Position numbers and translations under genes: made by a program
The notes under the pieces: generated by a model
Database searches by the model: none
Told to the model about the DNA's origin: nothing
Seen by the model: only the letters and a program-made list of their open reading frames with translations
Part shown: piece after piece, positions 44,544 through 53,447 of the stretch
How positions within the stretch are numbered: position 1 is the stretch's first letter
Layout of the letters: each line of letters begins with the position of its first letter
NCBI GenBank assembly: GCA_028692395.1
Contig: JAQUXP010000009.1
Location: 28,928-92,927 of the forward strand
Direction: 5' to 3'
Source of the DNA: Lachnospiraceae bacterium
GTDB lineage: Bacteria > Bacillota > Clostridia > Lachnospirales > Lachnospiraceae
Length of the DNA stretch: 64,000 bases

Positions 44544-46427
44544 ATGAGTAAGATTATTGGTATTGACTTAGGTACAACAAACAGCTGTGTAGCAGTTATG
44601 GAGGGCGGAAAACCAACCGTTATCTCTAACGCAGAAGGCGCAAGAACTACACCATCTGTTGTAGCATTTACAAAAACCGGTGAAAGACTGGTTGGAGAGC
44701 CTGCAAAACGTCAGGCAGTAACAAATGCAGATAAAACAATCTCTTCCATCAAAAGACATATGGGTACTGACTACCGTGTAAGCATCGATGACAAACAGTA
44801 CTCTCCACAGGAAATCTCTGCTATGATTCTGCAGAAGATGAAACAGGATGCAGAGAACTACCTTGGCGAGAAAGTAACAGAAGCAGTTATCACTGTTCCG
44901 GCTTACTTCAACGATGCGCAGCGTCAGGCAACAAAGGATGCAGGTAAGATTGCAGGTCTTGAGGTAAAGCGTATTATCAACGAGCCTACAGCTGCAGCAC
45001 TGGCTTACGGACTTGATAATGAAAATGAGCAGAAGATCATGGTATACGACCTTGGCGGCGGTACTTTCGATGTTTCTATTATCGAGATCGGTGATGGCGT
45101 TATTGAAGTTCTTTCTACTGCAGGTAACAACCGTCTGGGTGGTGATGATTTCGATACAAAGGTAGCAGAGTACATGCTGGCTGAGTTTAAGAAAAATGAA
45201 GGCGTTGACCTTTCCGCAGATAAGATGGCTATGCAGCGTATCAGAGAAGCAGCAGAAAAAGCGAAAAAAGAGCTTTCCAGTGCTTCTACAACCAATATCA
45301 ACCTGCCATTCATCACAGCAACTGCTGAGGGACCAAAGCATTTTGATATGAATCTGACAAAAGCAAAATTTGATGAGCTGACACATGATCTGGTTGAGAA
45401 GACAGCAGAGCCTGTTCAGAGAGCACTTTCCGATGCAGGAATGAACGCATCTGAGCTGAGCAAGGTACTTCTGGTTGGTGGTTCTACCCGTATCCCGGCT
45501 GTACAGGATAAGGTAAAACAGCTGACAGGACATGAGCCAAGCAAGAGCCTGAACCCGGATGAGTGTGTTGCACTTGGTGCTTCCGTTCAGGGTGGTAAGC
45601 TGGCAGGCGATGCTGGCGCAGGTGATATCCTTCTTCTGGATGTAACACCACTGTCACTGTCCATCGAGACTATGGGCGGTGTTGCTACAAGACTGATCGA
45701 GCGTAATACAACAATTCCTACAAAGAAGAGCCAGGTCTTCTCTACTGCTGCTGACAACCAGACCGCAGTTGATATCAATGTTGTACAGGGTGAGCGTCAG
45801 TTTGCAAAAGATAACAAATCTCTTGGACAGTTCCGTCTGGATGGTATTGCACCTGCAAGACGTGGCGTTCCACAGATCGAGGTTACCTTCGACATCGATG
45901 CGAACGGTATTGTAAATGTATCTGCTAAGGATATGGGAACAGGTAAAGAGCAGCACATCACGATCACTGCAGGTTCCAACATGTCTGACACTGATATCGA
46001 TAAAGCGGTAAAAGAGGCTGCTCAGTTTGAGGCAGAGGATAAGGCTCGTAAAGAGGCAATTGATACAAGAAATGAAGCAGAGTCTTCTGTATTCCAGGTA
46101 GAGAAAGCACTGGAAGAGACAGGCGACAAGATTTCAGCAAATGACAAGACTGCTGTAGAAGCAGATCTGGCTGCACTGAAGGAACTGCTTGCGAATACAA
46201 CAGCAGAAGAAGTATCTGCTTCTCAGGTTGCTGATATCAAAGCAGCACAGGAAAAGATGATGGCAAGTGCACAGTCTCTCTTCACAAAAATGTATGAGAA
46301 TATGCAGGCACAGCAGGGCGCTCAGGGTGCTGGCCCGGATATGGGTGCAGGCGCAGGAGCCGATGCAGCAGGCAGTACATCCAGTGCAGACGATGATGTG
46401 GTGGACGCTGACTACAAGGAAGTATAA
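44544..46427 (+). CDS. dnaK: Chaperone DnaK (Hsp70)
   Basis: The 627-residue Hsp70 starts [14 protein letters not shown] at ATG 44544 (AGGAGG 11 bases upstream). It has the ATPase landmarks [12 protein letters not shown] and [12 protein letters not shown], the substrate-binding domain ([12 protein letters not shown]) and a Gly/Ala/Asp-rich C-terminal tail. Codon use is more biased than in neighbouring genes, as expected for a highly expressed chaperone. Confidence 0.98.
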   Translation: MSKIIGIDLGTTNSCVAVMEGGKPTVISNAEGARTTPSVVAFTKTGERLVGEPAKRQAVTNADKTISSIKRHMGTDYRVSIDDKQYSPQEISAMILQKMKQDAENYLGEKVTEAVITVPAYFNDAQRQATKDAGKIAGLEVKRIINEPTAAALAYGLDNENEQKIMVYDLGGGTFDVSIIEIGDGVIEVLSTAGNNRLGGDDFDTKVAEYMLAEFKKNEGVDLSADKMAMQRIREAAEKAKKELSSASTTNINLPFITATAEGPKHFDMNLTKAKFDELTHDLVEKTAEPVQRALSDAGMNASELSKVLLVGGSTRIPAVQDKVKQLTGHEPSKSLNPDECVALGASVQGGKLAGDAGAGDILLLDVTPLSLSIETMGGVATRLIERNTTIPTKKSQVFSTAADNQTAVDINVVQGERQFAKDNKSLGQFRLDGIAPARRGVPQIEVTFDIDANGIVNVSAKDMGTGKEQHITITAGSNMSDTDIDKAVKEAAQFEAEDKARKEAIDTRNEAESSVFQVEKALEETGDKISANDKTAVEADLAALKELLANTTAEEVSASQVADIKAAQEKMMASAQSLFTKMYENMQAQQGAQGAGPDMGAGAGADAAGSTSSADDDVVDADYKEV

Positions 46428-46456
46428 TCGATCAAATAAATCTATCTATAAAGAAA

Positions 46457-46493
46457 CAGCAGGCGCGCAGAGAATATCTGCGCATTCCTGCTG
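46457..46493 (+). other. Hairpin between dnaK and dnaJ
   Basis: CAGCAGG (46457-46463) pairs with CCTGCTG (46487-46493) and inside it GCGCAG (46465-46470) with CTGCGC (46478-46483). No T-run follows, so it may be an mRNA processing or stabilising element that separates dnaK and dnaJ levels rather than a terminator. Confidence 0.65.
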
Positions 46494-46510
46494 TCAGAGG
46501 GTGAAAGTTT

Positions 46511-47677
46511 ATGGCACAAAAAAGAGATTATTATGAAGTCCTTGGAGTGGAAAAAGGAGCGGACGATGCGACACTGAAGAAGGCCTATCGTCAGCTTGCC
46601 AAAAAGTATCATCCGGATATGAACCCTGGAGATCAAGAGGCAGAGGCAAAGTTCAAGGAAGCGACAGAAGCATATGGGATCTTAAGTGATCCGGATAAAC
46701 GCCGCCAGTATGATCAGTTTGGTCATGCAGCCTTTGAAGGCGGCGCAGGCGGAGCCGGCGGCGGATTCGGCGGATTTGACTTCAATGGTGGAGATATGGG
46801 AGATATCTTTGGAGATATCTTCGGGGATCTTTTTGGCGGCGGACGTTCCAGACGTTCCAGTAATGGTCCCATGAAAGGCGCCAGTTTACGTGCCGTGATC
46901 CATATTACATTTGAGGAAGCAGTTTTTGGCTGTGAAAAAGAGATTGAGCTTACACTGAAGGACAATTGTACGAAGTGTAACGGAACCGGGGCGAAACCGG
47001 GAACATCTCCGGAAACCTGTCCGAAATGTAAGGGAAGCGGCCAGGTAACCTTTGCGCAGCAGACAATGTTCGGTATGATGCAGCAGGTACAGACCTGCCC
47101 GGATTGTGGTGGTACCGGAAAGATTATCAAGGAAAAATGCCCGGATTGTCATGGAAGCGGATATCTCGCAAATCGCAAGAAGATTCAGGTTTCTGTACCG
47201 GCCGGTATTGATAATGGTCAGAGTATCCGAATCCGTGAGAAAGGAGAACCGGGCAAAAACGGCGGCCCACGGGGAGATCTTCTTGTGGAAGTGCAGGTTG
47301 CAAGGCATCCGATCTTCCAGAGACAGGATATGAATATCTTCTCAACGGCACCAATTACTTATGCGCAGGCAGCTCTGGGTGGTGATGTGCGTATCAACAC
47401 TGTGGATGGCGACGTAGTCTACACGGTAAAAGCCGGTACACAGACCGACACCAAGATTCGTCTGAAAGGAAAGGGTGTACCATCTCTTAAAAATAAGAAT
47501 GTTCGCGGAGATCAGTATGTCACCCTGGTGATTCAGACCCCTGTTAAGCTGAACGAAGAAGCGAAGGAAGCACTTCGCAAATTTGATGAAGCCTGTGGAA
47601 ACCGTCCGGCAACAGGAGCACCAGAGAAGAAGAAAAAAGGCTTTATGGATAAAGTGAAAGAAGCCTTTGAGGATTGA
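46511..47677 (+). CDS. dnaJ: Chaperone DnaJ (Hsp40)
   Basis: The 388-residue type I J-protein stimulates DnaK ATPase. It has a J-domain with HPD ([11 protein letters not shown]), a Gly/Phe-rich linker (about 75-112), four zinc-finger repeats ([32 protein letters not shown]) and C-terminal substrate-binding domains. AGGGTG lies about 8 bases before ATG 46511. It closes the heat-shock operon before a strong terminator. Confidence 0.97.
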   Translation: MAQKRDYYEVLGVEKGADDATLKKAYRQLAKKYHPDMNPGDQEAEAKFKEATEAYGILSDPDKRRQYDQFGHAAFEGGAGGAGGGFGGFDFNGGDMGDIFGDIFGDLFGGGRSRRSSNGPMKGASLRAVIHITFEEAVFGCEKEIELTLKDNCTKCNGTGAKPGTSPETCPKCKGSGQVTFAQQTMFGMMQQVQTCPDCGGTGKIIKEKCPDCHGSGYLANRKKIQVSVPAGIDNGQSIRIREKGEPGKNGGPRGDLLVEVQVARHPIFQRQDMNIFSTAPITYAQAALGGDVRINTVDGDVVYTVKAGTQTDTKIRLKGKGVPSLKNKNVRGDQYVTLVIQTPVKLNEEAKEALRKFDEACGNRPATGAPEKKKKGFMDKVKEAFED

Positions 47678-47737
47678 TGTAAGAGCCAGAGGATGCATGA
47701 GTAAGTCATCTCCTGTACTCAGTTAAGCTTATAGAAG

Positions 47738-47788
47738 GTTGTCAGGTGGAAGAAAAGCAGCTTTTCTTCCATTTGACAACTTTTTTTT
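47738..47788 (+). terminator. Intrinsic terminator of the heat-shock operon
   Basis: A long stem (GTTGTCA and TGGAAGAAAAG against CTTTTCTTCCA and TGACAAC) with a 3-base loop and eight Ts. Confidence 0.93.
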
Positions 47789-47802
47789 GCATTCCTGCGG
47801 TC

Positions 47803-47831
47803 TTTACTTTTCCGGAAAATACGTGTATGAT
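47803..47831 (+). promoter_or_regulatory. Promoter for the AEC transporter gene
   Basis: TTTACT (47803-47808), 17-bp spacer, TATGAT (47826-47831), about 70 bases before the start at 47909. Confidence 0.65.
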
Positions 47832-47908
47832 AAAGAATTAGAATGGCATTTGATGCGTAACTGTGAAGCTATGGAACAGTTATGACACTGGCACACAGGG
47901 AGAGCGAT

Positions 47909-48832
47909 ATGAGCGGCAGCGTGGTATTCCAGCAGATGCTGGTTATTTTTATTCTGATTTCAGTAGGATACTACTGGTCAAAAAAGGGGAAACTTTCGGA
48001 GGCAACCTCAAAGCAGCTCTCCGGTGTAGTGACAGAGTTCTGCAATCCCGCAATTATGATTGTATCGGCCCTGGAAGCGGAATCGGCAACCCACGCATCA
48101 ATACTGATGACAGCAGTCATCGTGGTGATCAGCTATATCCTGCTGATTGTGCTGGGACTGGTGATTCCAGGGATGCTTCGGGTCGAGAAGAAAGAACAGA
48201 AGTTTTACAATATGATGATGGTATACGGTAACACCGGATTTATCGGTATTCCTGTCGTCTCTGCAGTGTTGGGAAATGAAGCGGTCATCTATGTGACGGT
48301 GTTCAATCTGGTTTTTAACATCCTGGTGTATACCCATGGAATCCGTGTGCTTTCCTCTGGGGAGGAACGGACAGAGATGTCAAAGCCTGCATGGCTTCAA
48401 ATCATCAATATTGGAACCATCAGCAGTATCCTGGCGATCATTATTTACTGGTGGAAGATTCCGGTTCCGGTAATTCTGGCAGACAGCTGTTCCTATATGG
48501 GGCGCTGCGTGACATTTCTGTCTATGCTGATTCTAGGAGTTTCACTTGCGAACATGAAGCTTTCCGAGGTATTTACAGAGAAGAAATTATATGCACTTTC
48601 TTTTCTGCGGCTTCTGGTGGTGCCGATTCTTTTTGTACTTATCGTGCGTCGATTTGTGACGGATCCCCTGATTTTGGGAACGGTGGCACTTGTGATGGCA
48701 ATGCCGGCTGGGAATATGCCGCTGATGCTGTCAAAACAGATGGGATTAGAGAGCAGAACCCTGTCAAAGGGCATTATTCTGACCACTTTGATTTCCATGA
48801 TTACGATACCAATAGTAGCTTTATTTGTCTGA
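47909..48832 (+). CDS. AEC-family transporter (auxin efflux carrier-like)
   Basis: This 307-residue membrane protein has about ten helices and the AEC pattern, with NTGFIGIPVVSAVLGNEAV mid-protein and MPAGNMPLMLSKQMG near the end. Relatives move carboxylates such as malate. The substrate is unknown here. ATG 47909 follows GGGAGAG; an in-frame ATG at 47882 is possible. Downstream prmA follows after 44 bases. Confidence 0.82.
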   Translation: MSGSVVFQQMLVIFILISVGYYWSKKGKLSEATSKQLSGVVTEFCNPAIMIVSALEAESATHASILMTAVIVVISYILLIVLGLVIPGMLRVEKKEQKFYNMMMVYGNTGFIGIPVVSAVLGNEAVIYVTVFNLVFNILVYTHGIRVLSSGEERTEMSKPAWLQIINIGTISSILAIIIYWWKIPVPVILADSCSYMGRCVTFLSMLILGVSLANMKLSEVFTEKKLYALSFLRLLVVPILFVLIVRRFVTDPLILGTVALVMAMPAGNMPLMLSKQMGLESRTLSKGIILTTLISMITIPIVALFV

Positions 48833-48876
48833 AGACAGGATGATATGGAATGCACAATTAATCTAGGAGGAAAGAT

Positions 48877-49830
48877 ATGAAGTGGATCAAATATACATTA
48901 AAAACAATCAGTGATGCGGAGGATGTGATCAGTTCTACACTGGCAGATCTGGGAATTCAGGGCGTGGAGATCGAGGACAAGCAGCCCCTTACTGAAAATG
49001 ATAAAAAGCAGATGTTTGTGGATATTCTGCCGGATATGCCGGAGGATGACGGCGTTGCTTACCTGAACTTCTATCTGGAGCCGGACGAGGATCAGGATAC
49101 AATCCTTGCCAATGTAAAGCGGGAGCTGGAAGAGCTTCGGGTGTTTATGGATATTGGAGAGGGTACGATCCTGCGCTCTGAGACGGAGGATAAGGACTGG
49201 ATCAACAACTGGAAGAAGTATTTTCATCAGTTTTATGTAGATGATATCCTGATTATTCCCTCCTGGGAGGAAGTAAAACCGGAGGATCAGGATAAGATGA
49301 TTATTCATATTGATCCCGGTACAGCATTTGGCACAGGTATGCATGAGACAACACAGCTGTGTATTCGTCAGCTGAAAAAATATGTAACACCTGATACCGA
49401 GCTTCTGGACGTGGGAACAGGAAGTGGAATCCTGTCTATTATCGCACTGAAGCTGAGAGCAAAACATGCGCTGGGGACAGATCTGGATCCCTGCGCAGTT
49501 CCGGCTGTGGCAGAGAATAAAGAGGTAAATGATATACCAGAGGCGGCATTTGACATGCTGATTGGCAACATTATCGATGATAAAGCGGTACAGGATCAGG
49601 CGGGCTATGAGAAGTATGATATTGTAATTGCGAACATTCTGGCAGACGTTCTGGTTCCGCTGACACCGGTGATTGTCAATCAGATGAAATCCGGGGCTTA
49701 TTATATCACTTCCGGAATTCTGGATGTGAAAGAGACCGAGGTAAAGGCTGCTGTGGAAGCGGCGGGACTTACTGTTACAGAGATCACACATCAGGGTGAA
49801 TGGGTTTCCATCACGGCACAGAAGAGGTAA
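48877..49830 (+). CDS. prmA: Ribosomal protein L11 methyltransferase
   Basis: PrmA methylates ribosomal protein L11. The 317-residue protein has an N-terminal substrate-recognition domain (WIKYTLKTISDAEDVISS) and a C-terminal Rossmann methyltransferase (IDPGTAFGTGMHETTQL, DVGTGSGILSIIAL). AGGAGG precedes ATG 48877. The order dnaJ (AEC) prmA rsmE is common in Firmicutes. Confidence 0.95.
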   Translation: MKWIKYTLKTISDAEDVISSTLADLGIQGVEIEDKQPLTENDKKQMFVDILPDMPEDDGVAYLNFYLEPDEDQDTILANVKRELEELRVFMDIGEGTILRSETEDKDWINNWKKYFHQFYVDDILIIPSWEEVKPEDQDKMIIHIDPGTAFGTGMHETTQLCIRQLKKYVTPDTELLDVGTGSGILSIIALKLRAKHALGTDLDPCAVPAVAENKEVNDIPEAAFDMLIGNIIDDKAVQDQAGYEKYDIVIANILADVLVPLTPVIVNQMKSGAYYITSGILDVKETEVKAAVEAAGLTVTEITHQGEWVSITAQKR

Positions 49831-49833
49831 GAG

Positions 49834-50571
49834 ATGTATCGTTTTTTTGTGGGACAGGATCAGATAGAAGAAAAAGTAATTCATATCACCGGGGAGGACC
49901 GGAATCATATTCGTAATGTGCTTCGCATGAAGCCCGGAGAAGAGATCCTGATCAGCAGCGGGGAGAATAAGGAATATCACTGCGCAGTGGAAGCATTTAC
50001 CGATACAGAGGTTTTGGCAGAGATTCGCTATGTCCAGGAGACAGACTTCGAGCTGTCTTCAAGGATCTATCTGTTTCAGGGACTTCCAAAGGGTGACAAG
50101 ATGGAATTCATCCTGCAAAAGGCCGTGGAGCTTGGAGTGTATGAAGTAATTCCTGTTGCTGCAAAGCGCTGTGTGGTGAAGCTGGATGCCAAAAAGGAAG
50201 CGGCAAAATGCAGACGCTGGGAGGCGATATCCGAGAGCGCAGCCAAGCAGTCAAAACGTATGGTGATTCCAAAGGTTACCAACGTGATGACATTTTCCGA
50301 GGCTGTCAGATACGCTAGTCAGCTGGATATCAAGCTGATTCCCTATGAACTGGCCAAAGGTATGAGTGAGACCAAAGAGCTGCTGGAGGGTATCACGCCA
50401 GGGCAGTCCATCGGTATCTTTATCGGACCGGAGGGCGGTTTTGAGGAGAGTGAAGTGGAGCAGGCGAAAGCGGCAGGTGTGATGCCTGTTACGCTGGGAC
50501 GCCGGATCCTTCGCACAGAGACAGCGGGTATGACAATTCTCTCGATTCTGATGTATCTGCTGGAGAACTAG
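49834..50571 (+). CDS. rsmE: 16S rRNA m3U1498 methyltransferase
   Basis: The 245-residue SPOUT-fold enzyme methylates U1498 of 16S rRNA. The C-terminal trefoil knot carries FIGPEGGFEESEVEQAK and LGRRILRTETAGM, which bind S-adenosylmethionine. It starts 3 bases after the prmA stop, so translation is coupled. Confidence 0.95.
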   Translation: MYRFFVGQDQIEEKVIHITGEDRNHIRNVLRMKPGEEILISSGENKEYHCAVEAFTDTEVLAEIRYVQETDFELSSRIYLFQGLPKGDKMEFILQKAVELGVYEVIPVAAKRCVVKLDAKKEAAKCRRWEAISESAAKQSKRMVIPKVTNVMTFSEAVRYASQLDIKLIPYELAKGMSETKELLEGITPGQSIGIFIGPEGGFEESEVEQAKAAGVMPVTLGRRILRTETAGMTILSILMYLLEN

Positions 50572-50649
50572 CCGGTTTTATGCCAATACACGGATTTTGA
50601 ATATTATATAGGAAAATGTAACTGTAGTAACTGATACCAGAGGATAATT

Positions 50650-51804
50650 ATGGAAGCGTATTTGGATAATTCAGCGACAACACGCTGTTATGAAGAAGTA
50701 AAAGATGTGGTGGTGAAAACCATGATGGAAGATTATGGCAATCCCTCCGCCATGCACCAGAAGGGTGTAGATGCGGAGAATTACATGAAGGACGCCGCCA
50801 GAAAGATTGCAAAAACACTGAAAGTGTCAGATCAGGAGATTTACTTTACCTCCGGTGGAACAGAATCTGACAACTGGGCGCTGGTAGGAACAGCACTGGC
50901 AAATCAGAGAAGAGGAAAACATCTGATTACCACAGCCATCGAGCATCCGGCAGTGTCAGCCCCTATGGCATATCTGGAAGAGCTGGGATTTACGGTGACC
51001 CGTCTGGGCGTTGATAAAGAGGGACGCATCAGTCTGGAAGAGCTGGAAGATGCGATCACAGAGGAGACAACACTGGTTTCTATTATGTATGTGAATAATG
51101 AAATTGGTGCGGTGCAGGATATCCAGGCTATCGGTGCACGAATTAAGCAGAAAAATCCGGACACGTACTTCCACGTAGATGCGATTCAGGCTTATGGAAA
51201 ATACAGAATCTATCCCAAGAAGATGAAAATTGATCTGCTTTCTGTCAGCGGTCACAAGATTCACGGTCCTAAGGGAATCGGTTTCTTATATATCGATGAG
51301 AAGGTAAAGATTCGTCCTTTGATTCTGGGAGGCGGTCAGCAGACGGGGATGCGTTCCGGAACGGATAATGTTCCGGGAGCGTCAGGACTGGCTGTGGCTG
51401 CGGAGAAGATTTATGAAAATCTGGAGAGCCAGATGGCACATATGCAGGAACTGAAACAGAAGCTCTGCCAGGGTCTGAGTCAGATGGAGCGGGTTGTGAT
51501 TCACGGTATGCCTTTAGAGGAAGGGGCACCACAGATTGTAAATGCTTCCTTTACCGGTGTGAGAAGCGAGGTGCTGCTTCACACGCTGGAAGAACGGGGG
51601 ATCTACGTGTCGGCGGGAAGTGCCTGTTCCAGTCACAAACGCTCGGGAAGTCCCACGCTGAACGCCATCGGCTGCAGTATGGAGGAGAAGGAATCCGCCC
51701 TGCGTTTCAGCTTTAGTGAGCTTACAACGATGGAAGAGATTGATTATGTCCTGGAAGTGATTGCAGAGGTACTGCCTATGCTTCGCAGATACACCAGACA
51801 TTGA
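50650..51804 (+). CDS. Cysteine desulfurase (NifS/IscS-like)
   Basis: The PLP enzyme releases sulfur from cysteine as a protein persulfide. The 384-residue sequence begins EAYLDNSATTRC, has the PLP lysine in VSGHKIHGPKGIGF and the active Cys in SAGSACSSHKRSGSP. It is a group II-like short-loop form. It is followed 13 bases later by thiI, so the likely sulfur acceptor is ThiI in tRNA 4-thiouridine synthesis. Confidence 0.92.
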   Translation: MEAYLDNSATTRCYEEVKDVVVKTMMEDYGNPSAMHQKGVDAENYMKDAARKIAKTLKVSDQEIYFTSGGTESDNWALVGTALANQRRGKHLITTAIEHPAVSAPMAYLEELGFTVTRLGVDKEGRISLEELEDAITEETTLVSIMYVNNEIGAVQDIQAIGARIKQKNPDTYFHVDAIQAYGKYRIYPKKMKIDLLSVSGHKIHGPKGIGFLYIDEKVKIRPLILGGGQQTGMRSGTDNVPGASGLAVAAEKIYENLESQMAHMQELKQKLCQGLSQMERVVIHGMPLEEGAPQIVNASFTGVRSEVLLHTLEERGIYVSAGSACSSHKRSGSPTLNAIGCSMEEKESALRFSFSELTTMEEIDYVLEVIAEVLPMLRRYTRH

Positions 51805-51817
51805 GAGGAGAACACAG

Positions 51818-52996
51818 ATGTTTAAAGCATTTTTGATAAAATACGCAGAAATTGGTATTAAAGGAAAGAACCGTTATCTGTTTGAAGAGGCTCTGGTAAA
51901 CCAGATTCGCTATGCCCTTCGCAATGTAGAGGGAACCTTCAAGGTAACCCGGGAGCAGGGAAGAATCTATGTCTTCACCGAAGGTGAATTTGATTACGAT
52001 GAAACCGTGGAGGCACTGAAGACCGTCTTTGGAATCTCCGGAATCTGTCCTGTTGTTGTACTGGAGGACGAAGGCTTTGAAAAGCTGGCAGGTGAGGTAG
52101 TATCCTATGTGCAGCATATGTATCCGGACAGTCATGCTACCTTCAAGGTACATGCGAGGCGTGCGAGAAAAACCTATCCCATGGATTCCATGGAGCTGAA
52201 CTGTGAGCTGGGAGGAAGAATTCTGGATGTGTGTCCGGATATGAAGGTAGATGTCCATAAGCCTGAGATTCTTCTGACGGTGGAGATACGAAAAGCGATC
52301 TATGTGTATTCCGAGACGATACCTGGACCCGGTGGTATGCCAGTGGGAACAAATGGCTCCGCCATGCTGCTGCTTTCCGGCGGTATTGATTCCCCGGTTG
52401 CGGGCTATATGATCGCAAAGCGCGGCGTGAAGATTGATGCCGTATATTTTCATGCGCCGCCATACACCAGTGAGCGTGCAAAACAGAAGGTTGTAGATCT
52501 GGCGAAGCTGGTTGCAAGATACAGTGGCCCGATCCGTCTGCATGTGGTGAATTTTACAGAGATTCAGCTGTATATCTATGACCAGTGTCCCCATGATGAG
52601 CTGACGATTATTATGCGTCGTTATATGATGAAGATTGCAGAAAGCTTTGCCCATCAGGATGGTGCGCTTGGGCTGATCACCGGAGAGAGTATCGGACAGG
52701 TTGCCAGCCAGACGATCCAGAGTCTTGCCTGTACCAATGAAGTATGTACCATGCCAGTATTCCGTCCTCTGATTGGATTTGACAAACAGGAAATTGTAGA
52801 TATTGCTCTGAAAATAAATACCTATGAGACATCTATTCTGCCCTTTGAGGACTGCTGTACCATCTTTGTGGCAAAGCATCCGGTGACAAAACCGAATCTG
52901 AATATCATCAAGCGTTCCGAGAAGCATCTGGAGGAAAAAATTGATGAAATGATGGAAACCGCTGTCAGCACTGCAGAGACCATAGAAGTAGAGTGA
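51818..52996 (+). CDS. thiI: tRNA 4-thiouridine synthase ThiI (no rhodanese domain)
   Basis: The 392-residue protein has a THUMP domain (about 60-165) and a PP-loop ATPase (LLLSGGIDSPVAGYMIAKRG). A conserved Cys (LPFEDCCTIFVAKHP) lies near the end, but there is no C-terminal rhodanese domain as in E. coli ThiI. Sulfur would then come straight from the adjacent cysteine desulfurase. ATG 51818 (after GAGGAG) is used instead of ATG 51761, inside the preceding gene. Confidence 0.94.
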   Translation: MFKAFLIKYAEIGIKGKNRYLFEEALVNQIRYALRNVEGTFKVTREQGRIYVFTEGEFDYDETVEALKTVFGISGICPVVVLEDEGFEKLAGEVVSYVQHMYPDSHATFKVHARRARKTYPMDSMELNCELGGRILDVCPDMKVDVHKPEILLTVEIRKAIYVYSETIPGPGGMPVGTNGSAMLLLSGGIDSPVAGYMIAKRGVKIDAVYFHAPPYTSERAKQKVVDLAKLVARYSGPIRLHVVNFTEIQLYIYDQCPHDELTIIMRRYMMKIAESFAHQDGALGLITGESIGQVASQTIQSLACTNEVCTMPVFRPLIGFDKQEIVDIALKINTYETSILPFEDCCTIFVAKHPVTKPNLNIIKRSEKHLEEKIDEMMETAVSTAETIEVE

Positions 52997-53005
52997 ACAT
53001 GATAC

Positions 53006-53036
53006 GAAAAAAGGCATCTCACTTTTGTGAGATGCC
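53006..53036. terminator. Terminator hairpin between thiI and the HPr-like gene
   Basis: GGCATCTCAC (53013-53022) pairs perfectly with GTGAGATGCC (53027-53036). The A-run 53006-53012 becomes a T-run for the minus strand, so it terminates the HPr-like gene best. It may also help thiI. Confidence 0.82.
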
Positions 53037-53059
53037 TGAATTTCAAATTGTTCTCGCAA

Positions 53060-53296
53060 TTAAACCAGATATGGGTTTAAAATATTGAGTACGTTCTCAA
53101 GATTGTCACCTTCGGTATGAACATTTAAGTCAATCGGTTTGGACAGGTCTAAACTGAAAATACCCATGATAGATTTTGCATCGATTACATATCTTCCGGA
53201 TACTAAATCGAAATCGAAATCAAATTTGGAAATATCATTAACAAATGATTTAACCTTGTCGATTGAATTAAGTGAAATCTGTACTGTTTTCATCAT
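53060..53296 (-). CDS. HPr-like protein lacking the phosphorylatable histidine
   Basis: This 78-residue protein aligns with HPr over IDAKSIMGIFSLDL and the C-terminal ENVLNIL region, so the fold and the regulatory Ser (Ser42, equivalent to Ser46) are kept. The HPr active-site loop GLHARPA with His15 is replaced by NSIDKVKSFVND, so it cannot carry PTS phosphate. This recalls Crh of Bacillus, a regulatory HPr paralogue. Two starts (53296 and 53293) follow GGGAGG on the minus strand. It has its own promoter and terminator. Confidence 0.8.
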   Translation of the reverse strand: MMKTVQISLNSIDKVKSFVNDISKFDFDFDLVSGRYVIDAKSIMGIFSLDLSKPIDLNVHTEGDNLENVLNILNPYLV

Positions 53297-53345
53297 TAAA
53301 ATCCTCCCTGTTGGTTGAAATTGATACCTTCATTATCATAATTAA

Positions 53346-53374
53346 TCTTACAGTTTATGGTAATAAAAGTCAAG
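53346..53374 (-). promoter_or_regulatory. Promoter for the HPr-like gene
   Basis: On the minus strand TTGACT (53374-53369), 17-bp spacer, TAAGAT (53351-53346), about 50 bases before the coding start. Confidence 0.75.
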
Positions 53375-53447
53375 TTGAAAACACACAAAGAATAGTTGGA
53401 TTATTCGTGAAAATTGATAATAAAGACGAGTGGAAAAGGAGCCTGTT

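Noticed and set aside
44568..45533. Open frame of about 320 codons antisense to dnaK
   Set aside because: Biased codon use of dnaK leaves the opposite strand open; the Cys-rich translation has no family resemblance.
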